The notes: generated by a model not told the origin, from the letters alone. DNA of 64,000 nucleotides from Aedes albopictus (GCF_035046485.1 NC_085138.1:273339694-273403693); one strand, 5' to 3'. Positions 34,044 to 46,650 are shown, counted from the stretch's first letter. Program-made: numbers and translations.

Positions 34044-35989
34044 ATATAAATATGGAGAATAAAAGTTATGAGATTTTTATAAACATTGCAATTTGGAACC
34101 TTATTGTTATTTGAAGAGCTGCGTCTATTTGGGGTTCGCATGTTTTCCCGAAGAAACAATCATTACTTGCATCACTCGTATAATGAATGTCAAGCCCGCC
34201 CACAATCTCCAAATCGTACCTAGTTAATTATTATCGGATTCTCGCTCTCCACGTGCTATCTCAACAGCTCCTGATTCTGATGGCTTTTGCTCAAGCAGCC
34301 ATTCATCTCCTCAAGACGTACGAAATGCCACCAATAATGAACGAAAAAACAGAGCCCAACAATCTGCGTCACCACACACCGTACGGATCAGCTAGCAGCC
34401 TAACAAGCACACGGAAGCAAAAAAAAATAGCATCAACGACGACACGGTCTCGTAGGCCGAACGTATTATCATTACAATTGGAAAGGTGATAAGGTGTGGC
34501 ATATGACAACGAACGCCGGCATCCATTGGGTCGTAGGTAGCTCTTAATGCCGGTTGATTTGTTACCTTTCAAGAGTTCGTTAAGGGCTTTGTTAGCTGCT
34601 GGTTGGCAGCATGCCGGGGCTGATTTTTGTGGGTGCGGACTTGCGGAGTCGCACAGGGGTCTGGATGAATAAGGGGAGTGCCAAGTCTAACAATGATGAG
34701 GTTCTCGGAAATTGTCTATTCGGATCTGTCAAATTCGCATTGTGAACCGATACGTGAAACGTATTCCTTGGAGTTGAAAAAAGACACGTTAATGAATGAT
34801 ACCTGTTTCTTTTGCTTCAGGGTGCAGCAGCGGAAGACTGAACTAAAAAATTCGCCACAATCCACAGCCAAAGAACAAATTCAAACTGACGGCTCCCGTA
34901 ATCCCATTACCTCCGGAACAAGTTATCGGAATTACAAATTTGTACCGCTCGATGCATCATTCTTCTCGGTTCGTAAATTCAAGGCTGGTCAGTCGCTGCT
35001 GCACGTTGCCCATGCCTTTTGCGAAAGTGAAAAAAGAAAATCAGCCAGAGACAATCATTTGCATTTAAATTAACTCCGATTGGCAAAGAATCGTGCCAAA
35101 TGGCGAAATGCTGCCCCGATGGAATAGCCCACACACGATGTCCAGCGTACAAGTCAGAAGGGTGGGTTCACTGGTTTTGGTTACAGGAGATTGGGAATTC
35201 AGTGAAGATTGTAACATGTTCAAATACTGACTCTTACCCTAGAAAGCATTGCAAGTCTGCTGTGAAGACTAAAACAAAAAGTAAGCAAGATTGCCATCCA
35301 GCAGCAGAACCAAGAGAGTGAGAGAACGAGCAACAAGTAAGCAGGTAAAAGATGCAATGCAGTGTAGGTGGCTGTGCACATTCAAGCCAAGTGCCCAGTG
35401 AAATGAGCAAAACGAATGGGAATCAATTTTAATTAAATCGATGTTTATTCGCTGTTGCACATACACATCGGCCGACTGCCACTGACTGGATCGGATCGTC
35501 GTCGTTGTCGTCGTCCGTGGCAAGGAGCGCCCATGTCCAACGCTGGCTGCTGCTGGCTGGGGCCTATCTCCCGCTGGGTTTTTATGTTCCCGCCCGGCTA
35601 TAAATGATTTGTTTATGCTGAAAGGAGTAATTAGACATGGCACTGAGCACGAGCTGGAGATGGTTTGGCGACGATGACGACGGCGGCATATTTATGTGAA
35701 AATTTGCACAATTCTCTGACATAAGGAACTTGTAAGAGGTGTCAAAGGAAACCGGTGATTAATTTGTTTCTAATTGACATGTAGGCAATGCCTATAGGCA
35801 TGCTAATTAATAGCATGCATCGATTAGCTGTCTTTTATGGAGCTAGGTTTCCAATGTGTAGTTGGCATCCATGACATAGTTGGCTACACTGCACTGTCAT
35901 TTCTTAACCGAATGGGAAGAACCAATGCCCATTGGTTTGATTCCTAGTTCCACACTTCATTACTGTCATGCCTGTTGCTCAAAATGTCG
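34044..35989. other. No recognised gene
   Basis: A scrap of the SINE head seen at 2440 lies just upstream at 34020-34043. The rest is mixed sequence with short frames (34187-34489, 34678-35073) in which I see no domain. It may be single-copy non-coding DNA. Confidence 0.35.
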
Positions 35990-37700
35990 TAGTATCATCA
36001 GGTACGTGGAAAGGAATCGACGAGGAGTGTAGAGCAGTTGTGGAGGAGAAGAACGGGCAGTAATGCTGCAGCAAGGAACCCGACAGAACGTGAAATGTTA
36101 CAAACAGAAGCGGAAACAGTACACCGGGAAGAAGCAGAGTGTGAAGAAATGAAACTACTGTTCCGTTCCCAAAAAACACGGCAGTTCTACCGGAGCTCAG
36201 TGCGTCCCGCAACGGGCTCATGCCACGATCCGAAATATGCAGAGATGAGGACGGGAGCCTCTTGATAGACGGACGTGATTTAGTCGAAAGGTGGAAGCAG
36301 CACTTCGATGAGCACCTGAATGGCGTGGAAGTCTTCGGTGACGGAGGAAACCACTACGCCAGCAGAGGACGGAAATGATCAAACTCTTACGCTCAGGGAA
36401 GTTGAGGATGCCATTCACCAGCTCAAAATGAACAAAGCAGCTGAGGCAACCATTTGGAATGTGACAAAGTGCTACAAAGTGCTATTCCAGATCATCTTCC
36501 GTCGTTGGTCACCTAAAACGAATGAGTTCGTGGGAAGTTATCAAGCCGGCTTCATCGACGGCCCGTCGACAACGGACCAGATCTTCACCGTACGGCAAAT
36601 TCTTCAAAAATGTCATGAATACCAGGTCCTAATGCAGTACCTGTTTATCGACTTCAAAGTGGCATAGGTACGACACGATGAACGGAAACGGCATTCCTGG
36701 GAAGCTGACTAGACTGATTAACCTTCCTTTTGAATTACGTTGGCAGCAGCTCGCTCGGTTTGGGTAAAAAATTACCCTAATGCCAAAGGAGGGTTAGAGC
36801 AACGATGGGCGGTGTGCAAAACTGCGTAATGGTTTCGAGTGAACTATCCTGTTCATTCGAATCTCGCCTGGGGCTGCGGCAAGGTAATGAACTCTCATGC
36901 CTACTCTTCAACGCTACTCTGGAAGGAAGGTGTAATGCGGACGAGCCGGGCCCAACAGCCTGGGAACGATTTGGACAAAATCTGGCCAATATGTGTGCTT
37001 TGCGGACGACATGGACATTATCGCCAGAACAATAAGAACGGTGGCAGAATTGTACACCCGCCCGAAACGTGGAGCAGCAAAGGTTGGACTGTTGGTGAAC
37101 GCGTCCAAAACAAAGTACATGCTGGCAGGTGGAACCGAACACGACCGGGTCCGTCTAGGTAGTAATGTGACGATAGACGGGGAAACCTTCGAGGTGGTGG
37201 AGGAATTCGTCTACTGCGGGTCCTTTATGACGGCTGACAACAATGCAATGTTAGCCGTGAAATTAGAAGGCGCATCATCAGCGGAGCATACTACGGGCTC
37301 TAGAAGAAGCTAAGAAAAATATTCACCCACGCACCAAATGAACCATGACCGGTGGTTATCTTCGGACACGAAACATAGACCATGCTCGAGTAAGACCTGC
37401 AAGCACACGGAGTTGTCGAGCAACGCGTGTTAAGGACGATCTTCGGCGGTGTGCAGGAGAATGGTGTGTGGCGGAGAGCTCGATGCTTTTTACTGCGAGC
37501 CCAGCATTCAGAAGGTGGTCAAAGCCAGAAGGATATGGTGGGCAGAGCATGTTGCAAGAATGCAAAGTTGGTGTTAGCGACTGATCCGGTTGGTACAAGA
37601 AGGCGTGGAGCGCAGAGATTACGATGGGCGGACCAGGTGAAGCATGATCTTGTGAGTACATATTATTCGCGACTGAGAATGGAAAGCTGTAGCCACTATA
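35990..37700 (+). pseudogene. Decayed RTE copy (5'-truncated)
   Basis: It belongs to the same family as 13440-19295, starting within the linker after the endonuclease (GTACGTGGAA). RT phrases survive in several frames: VGSYQAGFIDGPSTTDQIFT, LFIDFKVA, GLRQGNELSCLLFNATLEG, CALRTTWT for the FADD region, EEFVYCGSFMTADNN, LRTIFGGVQENGVWR. Multiple frameshifts, stops and deletions make it clearly dead. A 72-bp MITE interrupts it at 36722. Confidence 0.8.
36722..36793. mobile_element. 72-bp TTAA MITE (piggyBac-type)
   Basis: It sits in the RTE at a site that reads GATTAAAGC in the intact copy, so the native TTAA target is known. The left flank keeps TTAA (36718-36721) and the right one is TTAG (36794-36797). 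The ends are CCTTCCTTTTG and, inverted, CCCTCCTTTGG. Confidence 0.75.
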
Positions 37701-37909
37701 GTCTATAGACTGGGTCAACAAAGCAGATTTATTGAAACAAAGCTTTTTTGATTCCTTTTGGCGTCCAAAACAAGTGTGCAAAATTTGGAAGCGATTGGTT
37801 GCGTCCCCGTATTCCGCATTGCGATTAAAATTTGTATGGAGTTTAATATGGGAAAACGTGCTTTTTTGCATTTTTCTCCTGAATTGATTTTTTTTTTGTC
37901 TAAAACAGT

Positions 37910-39055
37910 CTAATGACGTTATTCCTCCAGAAATCTCTGCAGGGTATTTTGTCCAGGACCACCTCCATAAAATTTTCAAGATTTTTTTCTAGGAATCTCC
38001 AGAGGTATCTCTTGAAGGTATTCTCCAGGTCTTTTTTCAGGAAATTCTGCAATTTGTCTAGGATTTCTCGGAAAATTTCCTATAGTATTTTTTTATGCAA
38101 TGTTTGGATGAACTTTCGAAATAATTCCTGGAGCAGCAATTTGAAGATGAATCTTTGTAAGAATTTTTGCAGGAATCCCCGAAAAAAATATTAAGGATTC
38201 CCCCTGGAATGTTTTTAAAGAAATTTCTTGAAATATCCATGGAAGAATTATTTGAGAAATCCCTTGTAGAAATTCTTGGAGAAATTCTTAGAACACTGAG
38301 ATTCTGGATATTAGGGCGGTATTTTCGACTGGGTGTCACCTGGGATCTTTAATTGTAATGGTTCGGCAGTCTTATCAAAGAATTAAGCGAACTACAATGT
38401 TCTCGCTCCGTCGGAGAACATTGTAGTTCGCTGAAGGACAAACGTCATGAAATCCCGCTTCAATAGTGCTTCAGAACTTCAAACGCACAAATCTTAAGAA
38501 GGAAGATTCAAACGACAGTGCATTTTATTATTCTGTTCTTTCTCACTTGTAATAAACTTAAAATAAGAAGATCAGGTGTGCTGGTTTTGTTTAAGAAGAG
38601 AATTGTGCGCTCGAAATCGTGAGTAGGTGCCAAAGTCGGCCATTGTGGCGGCCATTTTGGGATTCTAAAAAGTCTGCGCTTAATTCTTTGATAAGACTGC
38701 CGAGCCATTACAATTAAAGATTCTGGATATTATTTTGAAAGAATTCCAAGACAAAATTTGGAAGGAAATTTTGAATAAAAAAATCCCCAGTTTTGTTCCT
38801 GTAGAAATCTCTGGATCTATTCATTGAGAAATCACTCGAAGGAAAATTTGTCGAAATCTAGAGAATTTGCTGGAATTTTGCGAGGAAGAGTTTCGGGAAA
38901 ATCCATAAGAATTTCAGGATAAACTCCTGGGAAACCCCTTGAGGAATTCATAGATGATTTTTTTAACTTTTTTAAAGAATTTTTGGAGAATTCCTTGCTT
39001 AAAATTCTTGAAGGATTTTACGAAAGTAAGTCTGGAGTGAGTGAACTTTTAAAGT
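37910..39055. repeat. Degenerate AATTCC-rich repeat, block 3
   Basis: Same family as block 1, with phrases such as CTCCAGAAATCTCTGCAGG, GGAATTTTGCAGG and GAATTCCTTG repeated irregularly. A hairpin element with its own duplication (38314-38717) is embedded. Confidence 0.65.
38314..38717. mobile_element. 404-bp hairpin element with 15-bp duplication
   Basis: AGATTCTGGATATTA occurs at 38299-38313 and 38718-38732. Inside, about 40 bp of inverted repeat (TTTAATTGTAATGG, CTCGGCAGTCTTATC, AAGAATTAAGCG) pairs 38350-38391 with 38674-38717. The left side has about 36 extra bases outside the inverted repeat. An inner perfect hairpin with GAACTACAATGTTCTC stem lies at about 38388-38431. The 15-bp duplication is long for a DNA transposon and more usual for retroposition. 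Confidence 0.6.
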
Positions 39056-40055
39056 AGTCCCAAGCAACCAAAAGTTCGGATAAAATAGTGTGTTTGGGCT
39101 TAATCAGCTATTCGAAGGAAGATGAATAGCTTTCTATTCAGCTCACTTTTTAAGTAATTAACCGAACTTGAGTTCACAAAAAGTACACTAGTGTCGCTGA
39201 CAGGAACGCTATTCAGCTTCAAGAATAACTTCGAAAAAATGAAAAAAAAAGTTGGAGGGGTTGTATACTAGACACGACCGCATGTCTGACGTTGAATAAC
39301 GTCCGTTTATGCATTAGTTTCGGAAAGTCTCTTTAATAAAGACAAGTCAATCAATTAATCAATCATTAGTTTCGGTTATTGAATGCTGTATTAACATTGA
39401 TAAAGACTGTGATGTGAAATTTTGGTTTGGTTTAGTTTGATTGTAGACGCAATTGATAGTAGAGTTTATTATTTATCATTATTTTCGATCCGATTCATTC
39501 CTTATAAACTTTGCCGTTCAATTTGAATAGGTCGTAAGTTTGCTGGGATTCCTATACAGATAAGACCTATTCAAATCGAACGTCAGAACTATTTAAACCT
39601 GTGTACTGGCCCAGCACTAGGTTTTCTTGGTTCACCATTTATGGGCAGCCCAGGTATTGGTAGTCGTTACTAGTTTCTCTTTCATTAAACTCTGTTGTTG
39701 CTCTCGAAATATAGTGAGTCAATTTGCAGAATAATTTCAGCGGGCCAACTATAGTTTGCTAGACCTTTGAATTTCTTTGGATGCTAACAGGTAATTATTT
39801 TGCGAAGAAAACTGATGCATATGATGATGCGATTCCAAGCAACAGCATCAAAATTAAGGAAAATTTTTAATTCATGATTTTCTATTGAACTGAAACTTTG
39901 CACAGTTTTTCAGTTCCATCTAAATCGCCATTTTTCGATATCAAATTTTTATTTAGAGCCACGACTAACTTTTCAAAAGGGTGTATGTGAAAATGGTTCA
40001 AAAATATTCAAAAATATGCACAGCAAAAACGGATTGTTCGATTGTTATGAATTTT

Positions 40056-40680
40056 TCAGCAAAGTTAGATAGCTAAATGGTGATTTCTAAGAAAATATAC
40101 ACTGTGAAAAAAAATCTATTTTATCATTGAAAAACATCATTTTTGTCACAAAAACTCAAATATCTCAAAATCCTATCTTTTTACCAACTTGAATTTTTTA
40201 GGGAAAACGGTCCATTGTATTAGCAATCTACCATAAAAATTTGGTGATGGTAAACTAATAAACAAAAAAGTTATAACATTTCAAAAATTTCACAATTTTT
40301 ACATTTAGTAAAAAAAATTTTTCTGTGTAAATTATTTCGGCCGGGAATCGCGATTTGATGCTGATTTTATTGTTCAGCAAAGTTAGATAACTAAATGGCG
40401 ATTCCTAAGAAAATATACACTGTGAAAAAAATCTTTTTTAACATTAAAAAATATCATTTTTGTCACAAAAACTCAAATATCTCAAAACCCTATCTTTTTA
40501 CCAACGTAATTTTTTAGAGAAAACGGTCCATTGTATTAGCAATCTACCATGAAAATAAACAAAAAAGTTATGACAATTCAAACATTTCACAATTTTCACA
40601 TTTAGTAATAATTTTTTTTAGTGTAAATTATTTCGGCCGGAAATTGAAGTTTGATGCTGATTTTATTGTTAATGGCCTTG
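40056..40680. repeat. Tandem duplication, unit about 320 bp
   Basis: CAGCAAAGTTAGATA starts each unit at about 40057 and 40376. The units share AAGAAAATATACACTGTG, AACGGTCCATTGTATTAGC and TTTCGGCCGG in order. The second copy lacks about 20 bases around the GGTGATGG stretch. Very A/T-rich, no coding capacity. Confidence 0.75.
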
Positions 40681-41374
40681 CGTGAGTAAAACAAGTTGTT
40701 TTTATTATATATTATATATACATATAATATAATATACTATGTACCGTAATGTTCCGATTTTATCACGCCCTCCGCGCATTAGTCGTTTATTCATTAATTT
40801 GCTGTTACATTTGAGGACAAGTGTTTTCCCTCTTCTTCAAGATTAATGTTGAAAGCGTGTTTTGCAACGTTAAAAATATTGAAATGGGTATAGATGTTGA
40901 AGAATATTACAGGGCATTTTTGAAAAGGGGCGTAATTAAATTGTTTAAACAGATGTCGCTGATGGCAATTTCTCAGTTGTTGTCGTTTTCGAACTTCCTG
41001 CGCCCTGCTTTACCGATGATATACAGATGGCTCGTTTGTCAAATTCTAGACGGCAGGACATGCAAATGCGTAATTTTGTACACAATGTGGACATTTGGGC
41101 ATAACCAGTCTCTTTCAGTTTATCTATGGTGCTTTCGGTGAGATTTCGTAACTCTTTTGAACATTTTTTTTCATCAAACGGTCTACAAGAGAGCGTTGAG
41201 TTGAAGACCTTTGAGAAAGCGACTGTTCATCTTGTTCGTTAGATTATAATAAACAAAATCACTTATTAATTTTAACTTACTTGTTTGGTGTTGGTGGCTG
41301 AAGAAAAAAAATACTGTACAATTTTTAATATTCATAGCGGTAGTATTTTTTTGTTTTTTTCGTGAGCATTGTCA

Positions 41375-42402
41375 GGTATGTATACAGACAGACAAACGTA
41401 ACACTGGCGAAATTTTCATTGACCACGCCTTCAACGATCATTTTGAATCTTGGTTGTGGCTTTCATAACAAGAAGAGCGCCCATCGTTTTTCTTTGCGTT
41501 TGACGTTTCACACTAGCGCCTTCTGATGACGATATTGCACAACGCAGTGTTTCGTGAAACATTTCCACCAGGTGGTGATAGTGTGAACTGGGCGATGAAT
41601 TTTCACTAAAATTGTTCTAGGCGTTTCGTCTGTTTGTCTGTGGTATGTACCTCTTATGCATTTGTTGTTGTTGAAGTTACTCGTTGAAGTTTTGTTTTTC
41701 ATATATATCAGGAAAATTTGCAAAAAACTGCAACTAGCGCCACCTAGCTGCAGAAACTCGAACCAAACGATAATTATCCTGAAAGTCCTTGATCTACCAA
41801 ACAATTTTGCCGAAGACACCATCTTTCTAAAGAATCAGAATGCTAAGATATGTGAAATGTAAAACTTGTACGCTATTTAGCGCCGCCTAGCGGTGAAATC
41901 ACAAATCACACGGCCCATATTCTGAAAGCCCTTGACCAGCTGAACAACTTTGCCGAAGAAACCAACTCTCTAAGTAATCAGGTTCCTGAGATATATGGGA
42001 TGGAAATTTTGTCAGTGTTGCATTTGCTTGTCTAAGATATCACATAAATCACAGACAAGTAGATGTGACACTAGCGAAATTTCAATCTCATATATCTCAT
42101 GATCCTGATTACTTAGAGAGTTGGTGTCTTCGGCAAAGTTGTTTGGCTGGTCAAGGGCTAATCGATATTAAGACTTAAGATTTAAAATTTTACCACTAGG
42201 CGGCGCTATAGAGCAAACAAATTTTAAATTTCGCATATCTCAGCATCCTTATTTTGTTGAAAGATGGTGTCTTCGGCAATATGGTTTGGTAGATCAAGGG
42301 CTTTCAGAATAATTACCGTTTGGTTCAAGTTTCAACAGCTACGCGGCGCTAGTTGCATTTTTTGGCAAATTTTCCTGATATTTATGAAAAACAAAATTTT
42401 TT
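41375..42402. repeat. Foldback repeat family with GGCGCTA motifs
   Basis: A 278-bp inverted repeat (41375-41652, ends ACAGACAAAC...) is followed by a palindrome with arms 41687-42024 and 42050-42402. Each arm has TTTGCCGAAGACACC, a TCTCAGCATCC-like phrase and CGCCGCCTAG. The same words occur at 46720-47620 and 51057-51540. No frame of note. Confidence 0.65.
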
Positions 42403-42599
42403 AGCTCACTATGATTTATATGATGTCTTAGACAAGCAAGTACTTTTATACTCCTGTGGAGCACTCATTTTGAGGGTGAGCGGGTGGTTTGTGTGTGAAA
42501 AAAGTTGCGTAGTTCACCCTCGCTCTCGTTGAAAGTCGTATGTAGAGTGTATGTTTTCTCTTCACACGTTTCGCACTGAAGAGCATGCCCTCTCTGATT

Positions 42600-43230
42600 C
42601 CTTGAAAGAACAGCCTATGGGTTGAAGAAGGATGAATCATAGATCGGAATATTTTCATTTGAAATTCCAATCATTAATGCGATTAAATAAAGTCAAGCAG
42701 TCTATAAATTAGAAAAGGACAAATCTCTGGGTGTTATAGGGATGATCCATGAAGTACGTCACGATTATAGGGGGAGGGTGGTTTGCAAAAGTGTAACAAG
42801 CAATACATATAGTTAGTATAGGACAGGGAGAGGGGGATCGAAAATTCTCAATTTTTGGCGTAACGCCTGTATGAGCAAACAAAATGAAAATGTTTACTTA
42901 TACAGTATAATTATTAGGATCTACCTATCAATCCAAGAGGGAATGATCACTAAGCACAAGTAGTTAATGAATGTTTCTGCAGTACAGTTAGAAAGAACAG
43001 ATATTGAAAAGAAGAAGGCAAAATTTCTGATTGAAAAATAAGTCCCTAAGGAGTCAATAATTATTTCACTAACAAAAGTTAAAAGAACAGCCTATAAATT
43101 TAAGAAGGAAAAATTCCTAAACAAAAAACTAAACTAAATTGCCATTAAATAAATACTACATTAACAGAACTTGAAAGAAAAGCCTACAAACAAAAGAAGG
43201 AAAAATTTCCTTTGGAAATGTTAGTGACTG
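42600..43230. repeat. Degenerate 90-bp tandem repeat interrupted by a MITE piece
   Basis: The core GAAAGAACAGCCTA and GAAGAAGGAAAAATT recurs near 42604, 42692, 42991, 43081 and 43173, so the step is about 90 bp. The larger gap holds a segment beginning GGGATGATCCATGAAGTACG (about 42738-42890), which I take for a piece of a common mosquito MITE lacking its right end. Confidence 0.5.
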
Positions 43231-43350
43231 AAATGCATATGATTTCTATTACAGCACTACAATGTTTCTTTCAATGAGCGGCAACAAAGACTTCTCAAAA
43301 ATGTTTGTCTCATAAGCGAGAAATACCAGCTGGTAAATTGGTCTACTAAA

Positions 43351-43556
43351 ATTCGACCTTTTGTCCCATTCGACCTTTTGTCCCTTCGACCTTATGTCCA
43401 TTCGACCTTATGTCCATTCGACCTTTTGTCCATTCGACCTTTTGTCCATTCGACCTTTTGTCCATTCGACCTTTTGTCCATTCGACCTTTTGTCCATTCG
43501 ACCTTTTGTCCTTCGACCTTTTGTCTTTCGACCATTTGTCCTTCGACCTTCTGTCC
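43351..43556. repeat. 16-bp minisatellite, about 13 units
   Basis: The unit is ATTCGACCTTTTGTCC with a few variants (TTATGTCC, and a 15-bp form at the right end). Because 16 is not a multiple of 3, all three plus frames and one minus frame stay open. This produces apparent proteins with a 16-residue repeat (HSTFCPFDLLSIRPFV). These are artefacts of the repeat. Confidence 0.9.
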
Positions 43557-44783
43557 CAAAGCCACGTCTTTGTACTGGTTCTAAAACATGATAGAGGGTA
43601 GGCGAAATTTGTTCCCAGTTGACAGTCAACTTACACCCCTGGTTGAAAGCCGGTGCCTAACCACTACTCCATGTATGTGTTGTTGGGCACTGTGGGATTT
43701 TACTCAATGTGCTGATATCATCTAGTAAAGCTCAATCAGGTTCGCGTGTGAACTTTCTCTGAACTTGGAATACTTTTTGAAGTCGAAAGTTCAAAAGAAG
43801 TTCACGTGGAACTTCTAGTGAACTTACACAGTTTGACATTTTCAGTTTTTTGCAGTGAATCTAAATTCAACCAACGCGCAACAATAATGACAATGTCGCA
43901 TCCTGAATTTGTTGCGACATTCTACCCAATGCGACATAGGTTTGTCCCAACTTGAACAAAATAAGACAAAGATCGTGCACCACGAGTTTAGAGATTTTTA
44001 AGGCTTCCATTGTGATTTTCGAGCGGTAACTTCGAGTCGATAAACACTGCAATGCTGCTGAAGATGTATCATCAAAAAAGTTCGATTTTGGGTTGGTAAT
44101 AATTGATTATTCACGAGTTGAAAAGTACGCAACAAATTCAGTTTCCGCTTTGTCTGCAACAAACATTTTCGAGATCATGTCATTATCTGTTACCAGTTGG
44201 GATAAAGAGTAATCGCCGCGTCTTCTTTGTTGCTTGTTTTGTTCCCCCTTTGTCTCTTCATTGGTTTGTTGTGGTTCGCAGTGCAAAGCAATAAATTAGG
44301 GCCAGTGTATCGAATTTACGAAAAGATTATAAGTTTACAGCTTAGTTTCCAGTGACTACGATCGCGTTGATTACCGGCGCGCTGCAGCGACAAGTGAGAC
44401 GGGGTTGGTAACGTCCAGCAATGCTGGAAAAAAATATGCACAGCCACACAAAAAAACTCCGGCGGAATCCGAGGTGTAACAGTTGTCCGCTGCGGGGGCA
44501 GCTTTTGAGCCACACATTACGGATGCTTTGCGTTGATTAAAAGAAAGTACGATGAAATATTATAGTGAAACAAAGTGTACTTGTGAAATAAACACAAGCT
44601 GTGGCTGCTGAGCTCGATTTCTGAGTGATTTAATTGAATGAGAACTTCTCCCGGGTTCCGCTGTTGCCGAAGTTCAAGTGAGGTTCACTTTTGGTACGGT
44701 TAATATTTATCTGAACTTTGAGTAGTAGGTTCAAAACAAGTACGAAACAAGTTCAAAACGAAACTTTTCAAGTTGTTGGAATA

Positions 44784-44998
44784 GGGAATCGCGCCACTTG
44801 GGCGGAAGCTTCTATATTCGTCTGTTTTCCAATATAACTCAGTCAAATTTGAACCAATTGACACAACTTTTGGAATGTGGTGAGATAGGTATAGTATCTA
44901 CCCGTGTACAACATTTCAAGTCAATTGGTTCAAAATTGACTGAGTTAAAGTGGAAAACAGACGAATATAGAAGCCACTGCCCAAGTGGCGCGATACCC
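44784..44998. mobile_element. 215-bp MITE flanked by TA
   Basis: TA lies on both sides (44782-44783 and 44999-45000). About 80 bp of inverted repeat starts GGGAATCGCGCCACTTGGGC on the left and GGGTATCGCGCCACTTGGGC on the right, then TTCTATATTCGTCTGTTTTC in both. TA duplications suggest a mariner/Tc1-type or similar family. Confidence 0.75.
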
Positions 44999-45224
44999 TA
45001 TGTCCAACTGAACTTTATTTGAGCTTTAGAGGCACGCAAAAGTTCAACATGAGTTCGGTAAAATTTTAAATTTTTGAAGAGAAGTCAAAAGCTTGTACAT
45101 GTACTCCCAAGTTCATAAACAATACATGAGTAACTTTTTGGAGAATTAGGTTCAACGAAACCGGAATTGAACCAAACTTGAACTTCTGAGTTTGTTCTTC
45201 AAGTGGAATCCGAACTACTGGTTG

Positions 45225-45920
45225 CTTGGGGTTCCTGTAGGAATATATGGAGTAATATCCAGAAAAGCTTTTGTAAAGATTCTCTGTCGAAATTTCTAAC
45301 GGAACTGCTGTGAAAATTCCTAAGAAATTGTTCTGGAGGAATTTCTGGTTGAATTTAATAAAGAATCCGTGTAGGAACTCCCTGAAATATCTATGGAGGT
45401 AATTCTGTATTGTTTCTGATTAAATACATGAAGGAATACACGGAGGAACTCCTGGTAGACTCTGCATGAGATCCCTGTGAGAATTTCCAATGGAATTGTT
45501 AATTTCCGGAAGGATCCTATAAAGGAATTCCTGGAGAATTTCATAAAGGGGTGAAAGATTTTTTAAATACCTGTAGAATTTACTAAATGGAATCTCTGGA
45601 GGATTTCTTTAAGGAATCCATGTATAAATTTCTGCAGATTTTCCTGGAAGAATTTCTGAAAATATTCATGGATTGTATTCTATATGAATCGTTCTAGAAA
45701 TTTCTGAAGGAATCTCTCGATGAATTTATTGAGGTCAGCTCTAAAGTATCTCTGAAGATACTCATTGAGGATTTTCTGTAGCAGTTCATACAAGATTTTC
45801 TAAAAGAATGCGTTGAGAAATTTCAGGGATTAGCGTGTAGATTTTCTGAAGGAATTCCTGAAACAGGTGCCAAAGCAAGTTCTGAAGGAAATTTTCGGAT
45901 GCATCCTTGAAGGAAATGGA
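45225..45920. repeat. Degenerate AATTCC-rich repeat, block 4
   Basis: This block reads mostly as the opposite sense of blocks 1-3: GGAATTTCTGG, GGAGGAACTCC and GAAGGAATTCCTG recur. It directly follows the CCCAAGCAACC-type end at 45220. Confidence 0.65.
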
Positions 45921-45989
45921 GGCAAGTAAAACTAATCTGCATCTGAGAGCTGAAGTTTTCACTGGATGAGGTGCTCCTAGTATATATGT

Positions 45990-46650
45990 ACATGACACAT
46001 TCTACGGGCCCCGTATCATCAATACCAATTTTTCAAAGTTGAGTTATGGCATATTCGATATTTTTATCACATTCCACATTACTTTTGTCACCCAAAGTGT
46101 GGATTTTTAGCATAAAAAGATTTTTAATCGGAAGACTCCACAACTCTGAAATATGGCTGATCATAGTATGGGTTTTTATTGCGTTGTAACGTCACAAAAA
46201 ATCAACATTTTTTAATTTTATTCAAATACGGAAAACGTTACAAATATGAAATTTTGTATGCTCTTTGTACTCGAAAAGATCGTTCAAATGAGACTAAAAA
46301 AAAGAAAATCGGTTCGCGGAAGCCTGAGTTTCACCTGGTTGAAGTTTGCGTTGTAACGTCACGAAAAAAAGTTCTGTGGAAAAGACCAAATCTTTCTGGC
46401 TTGGACGGCTTCTGAATTGGACAAATGTAGTTCTATATTCAAAACAGTTTCGTTCTCGTTGTGTATGAGCTCTTTTTCGAGATATCGTTTATAAATTGCG
46501 TACCATTGCCGGTTAATAAACTACGTAGACTTTTGAAGAACGGGGGAGATGGTGTTTGGCCAAAATCTACGATGTAATTGTACTGCGATATTGTAAAATT
46601 TTTTAATCGTAATCTAATACCACTCAAAGCGAAAATTTCTGTGATATGAG
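45990..46650. other. No gene; two GTTGTAACGTCAC motifs
   Basis: GCGTTGTAACGTCAC appears at 46181 and GCGTTGTAACGTCACG at 46348, a motif that recurs seven more times at 55938-57294. The frame at 46179-46415 spans both but has no recognisable domain. Confidence 0.4.

Larger units (their letters stand above)
39059..45220. mobile_element. Possible 6.2-kb TIR-bounded block
   Basis: CCCAAGCAACCAAAAGTTCGG at the left is matched, inverted, by CCCAAGCAACCAGTAGTTCGG at the right. Both lie in the AATTCC-rich repeat family, so the block could be one insertion into it. The inside is rich in AAGTTCA-type words (43740-45200) and holds a tandem repeat, a foldback, a minisatellite and a TA-flanked MITE. No transposase is seen. 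Two separate small elements with the same end sequence are an equally good explanation. Confidence 0.4.

Noticed and set aside
40821..41141. 106-codon open frame
   Set aside because: It lies in A/T-rich repeat-type DNA and has no recognisable motif.
43351..43556. CRISPR-like array
   Set aside because: The repeats are contiguous with no unique spacers, and the sequence is from an animal nuclear genome.
43361..43629. Several overlapping proteins with a 16-residue repeat on both strands
   Set aside because: They are translations of the 16-bp minisatellite. A 16-bp unit stays open in all frames whenever one pass has no stop.
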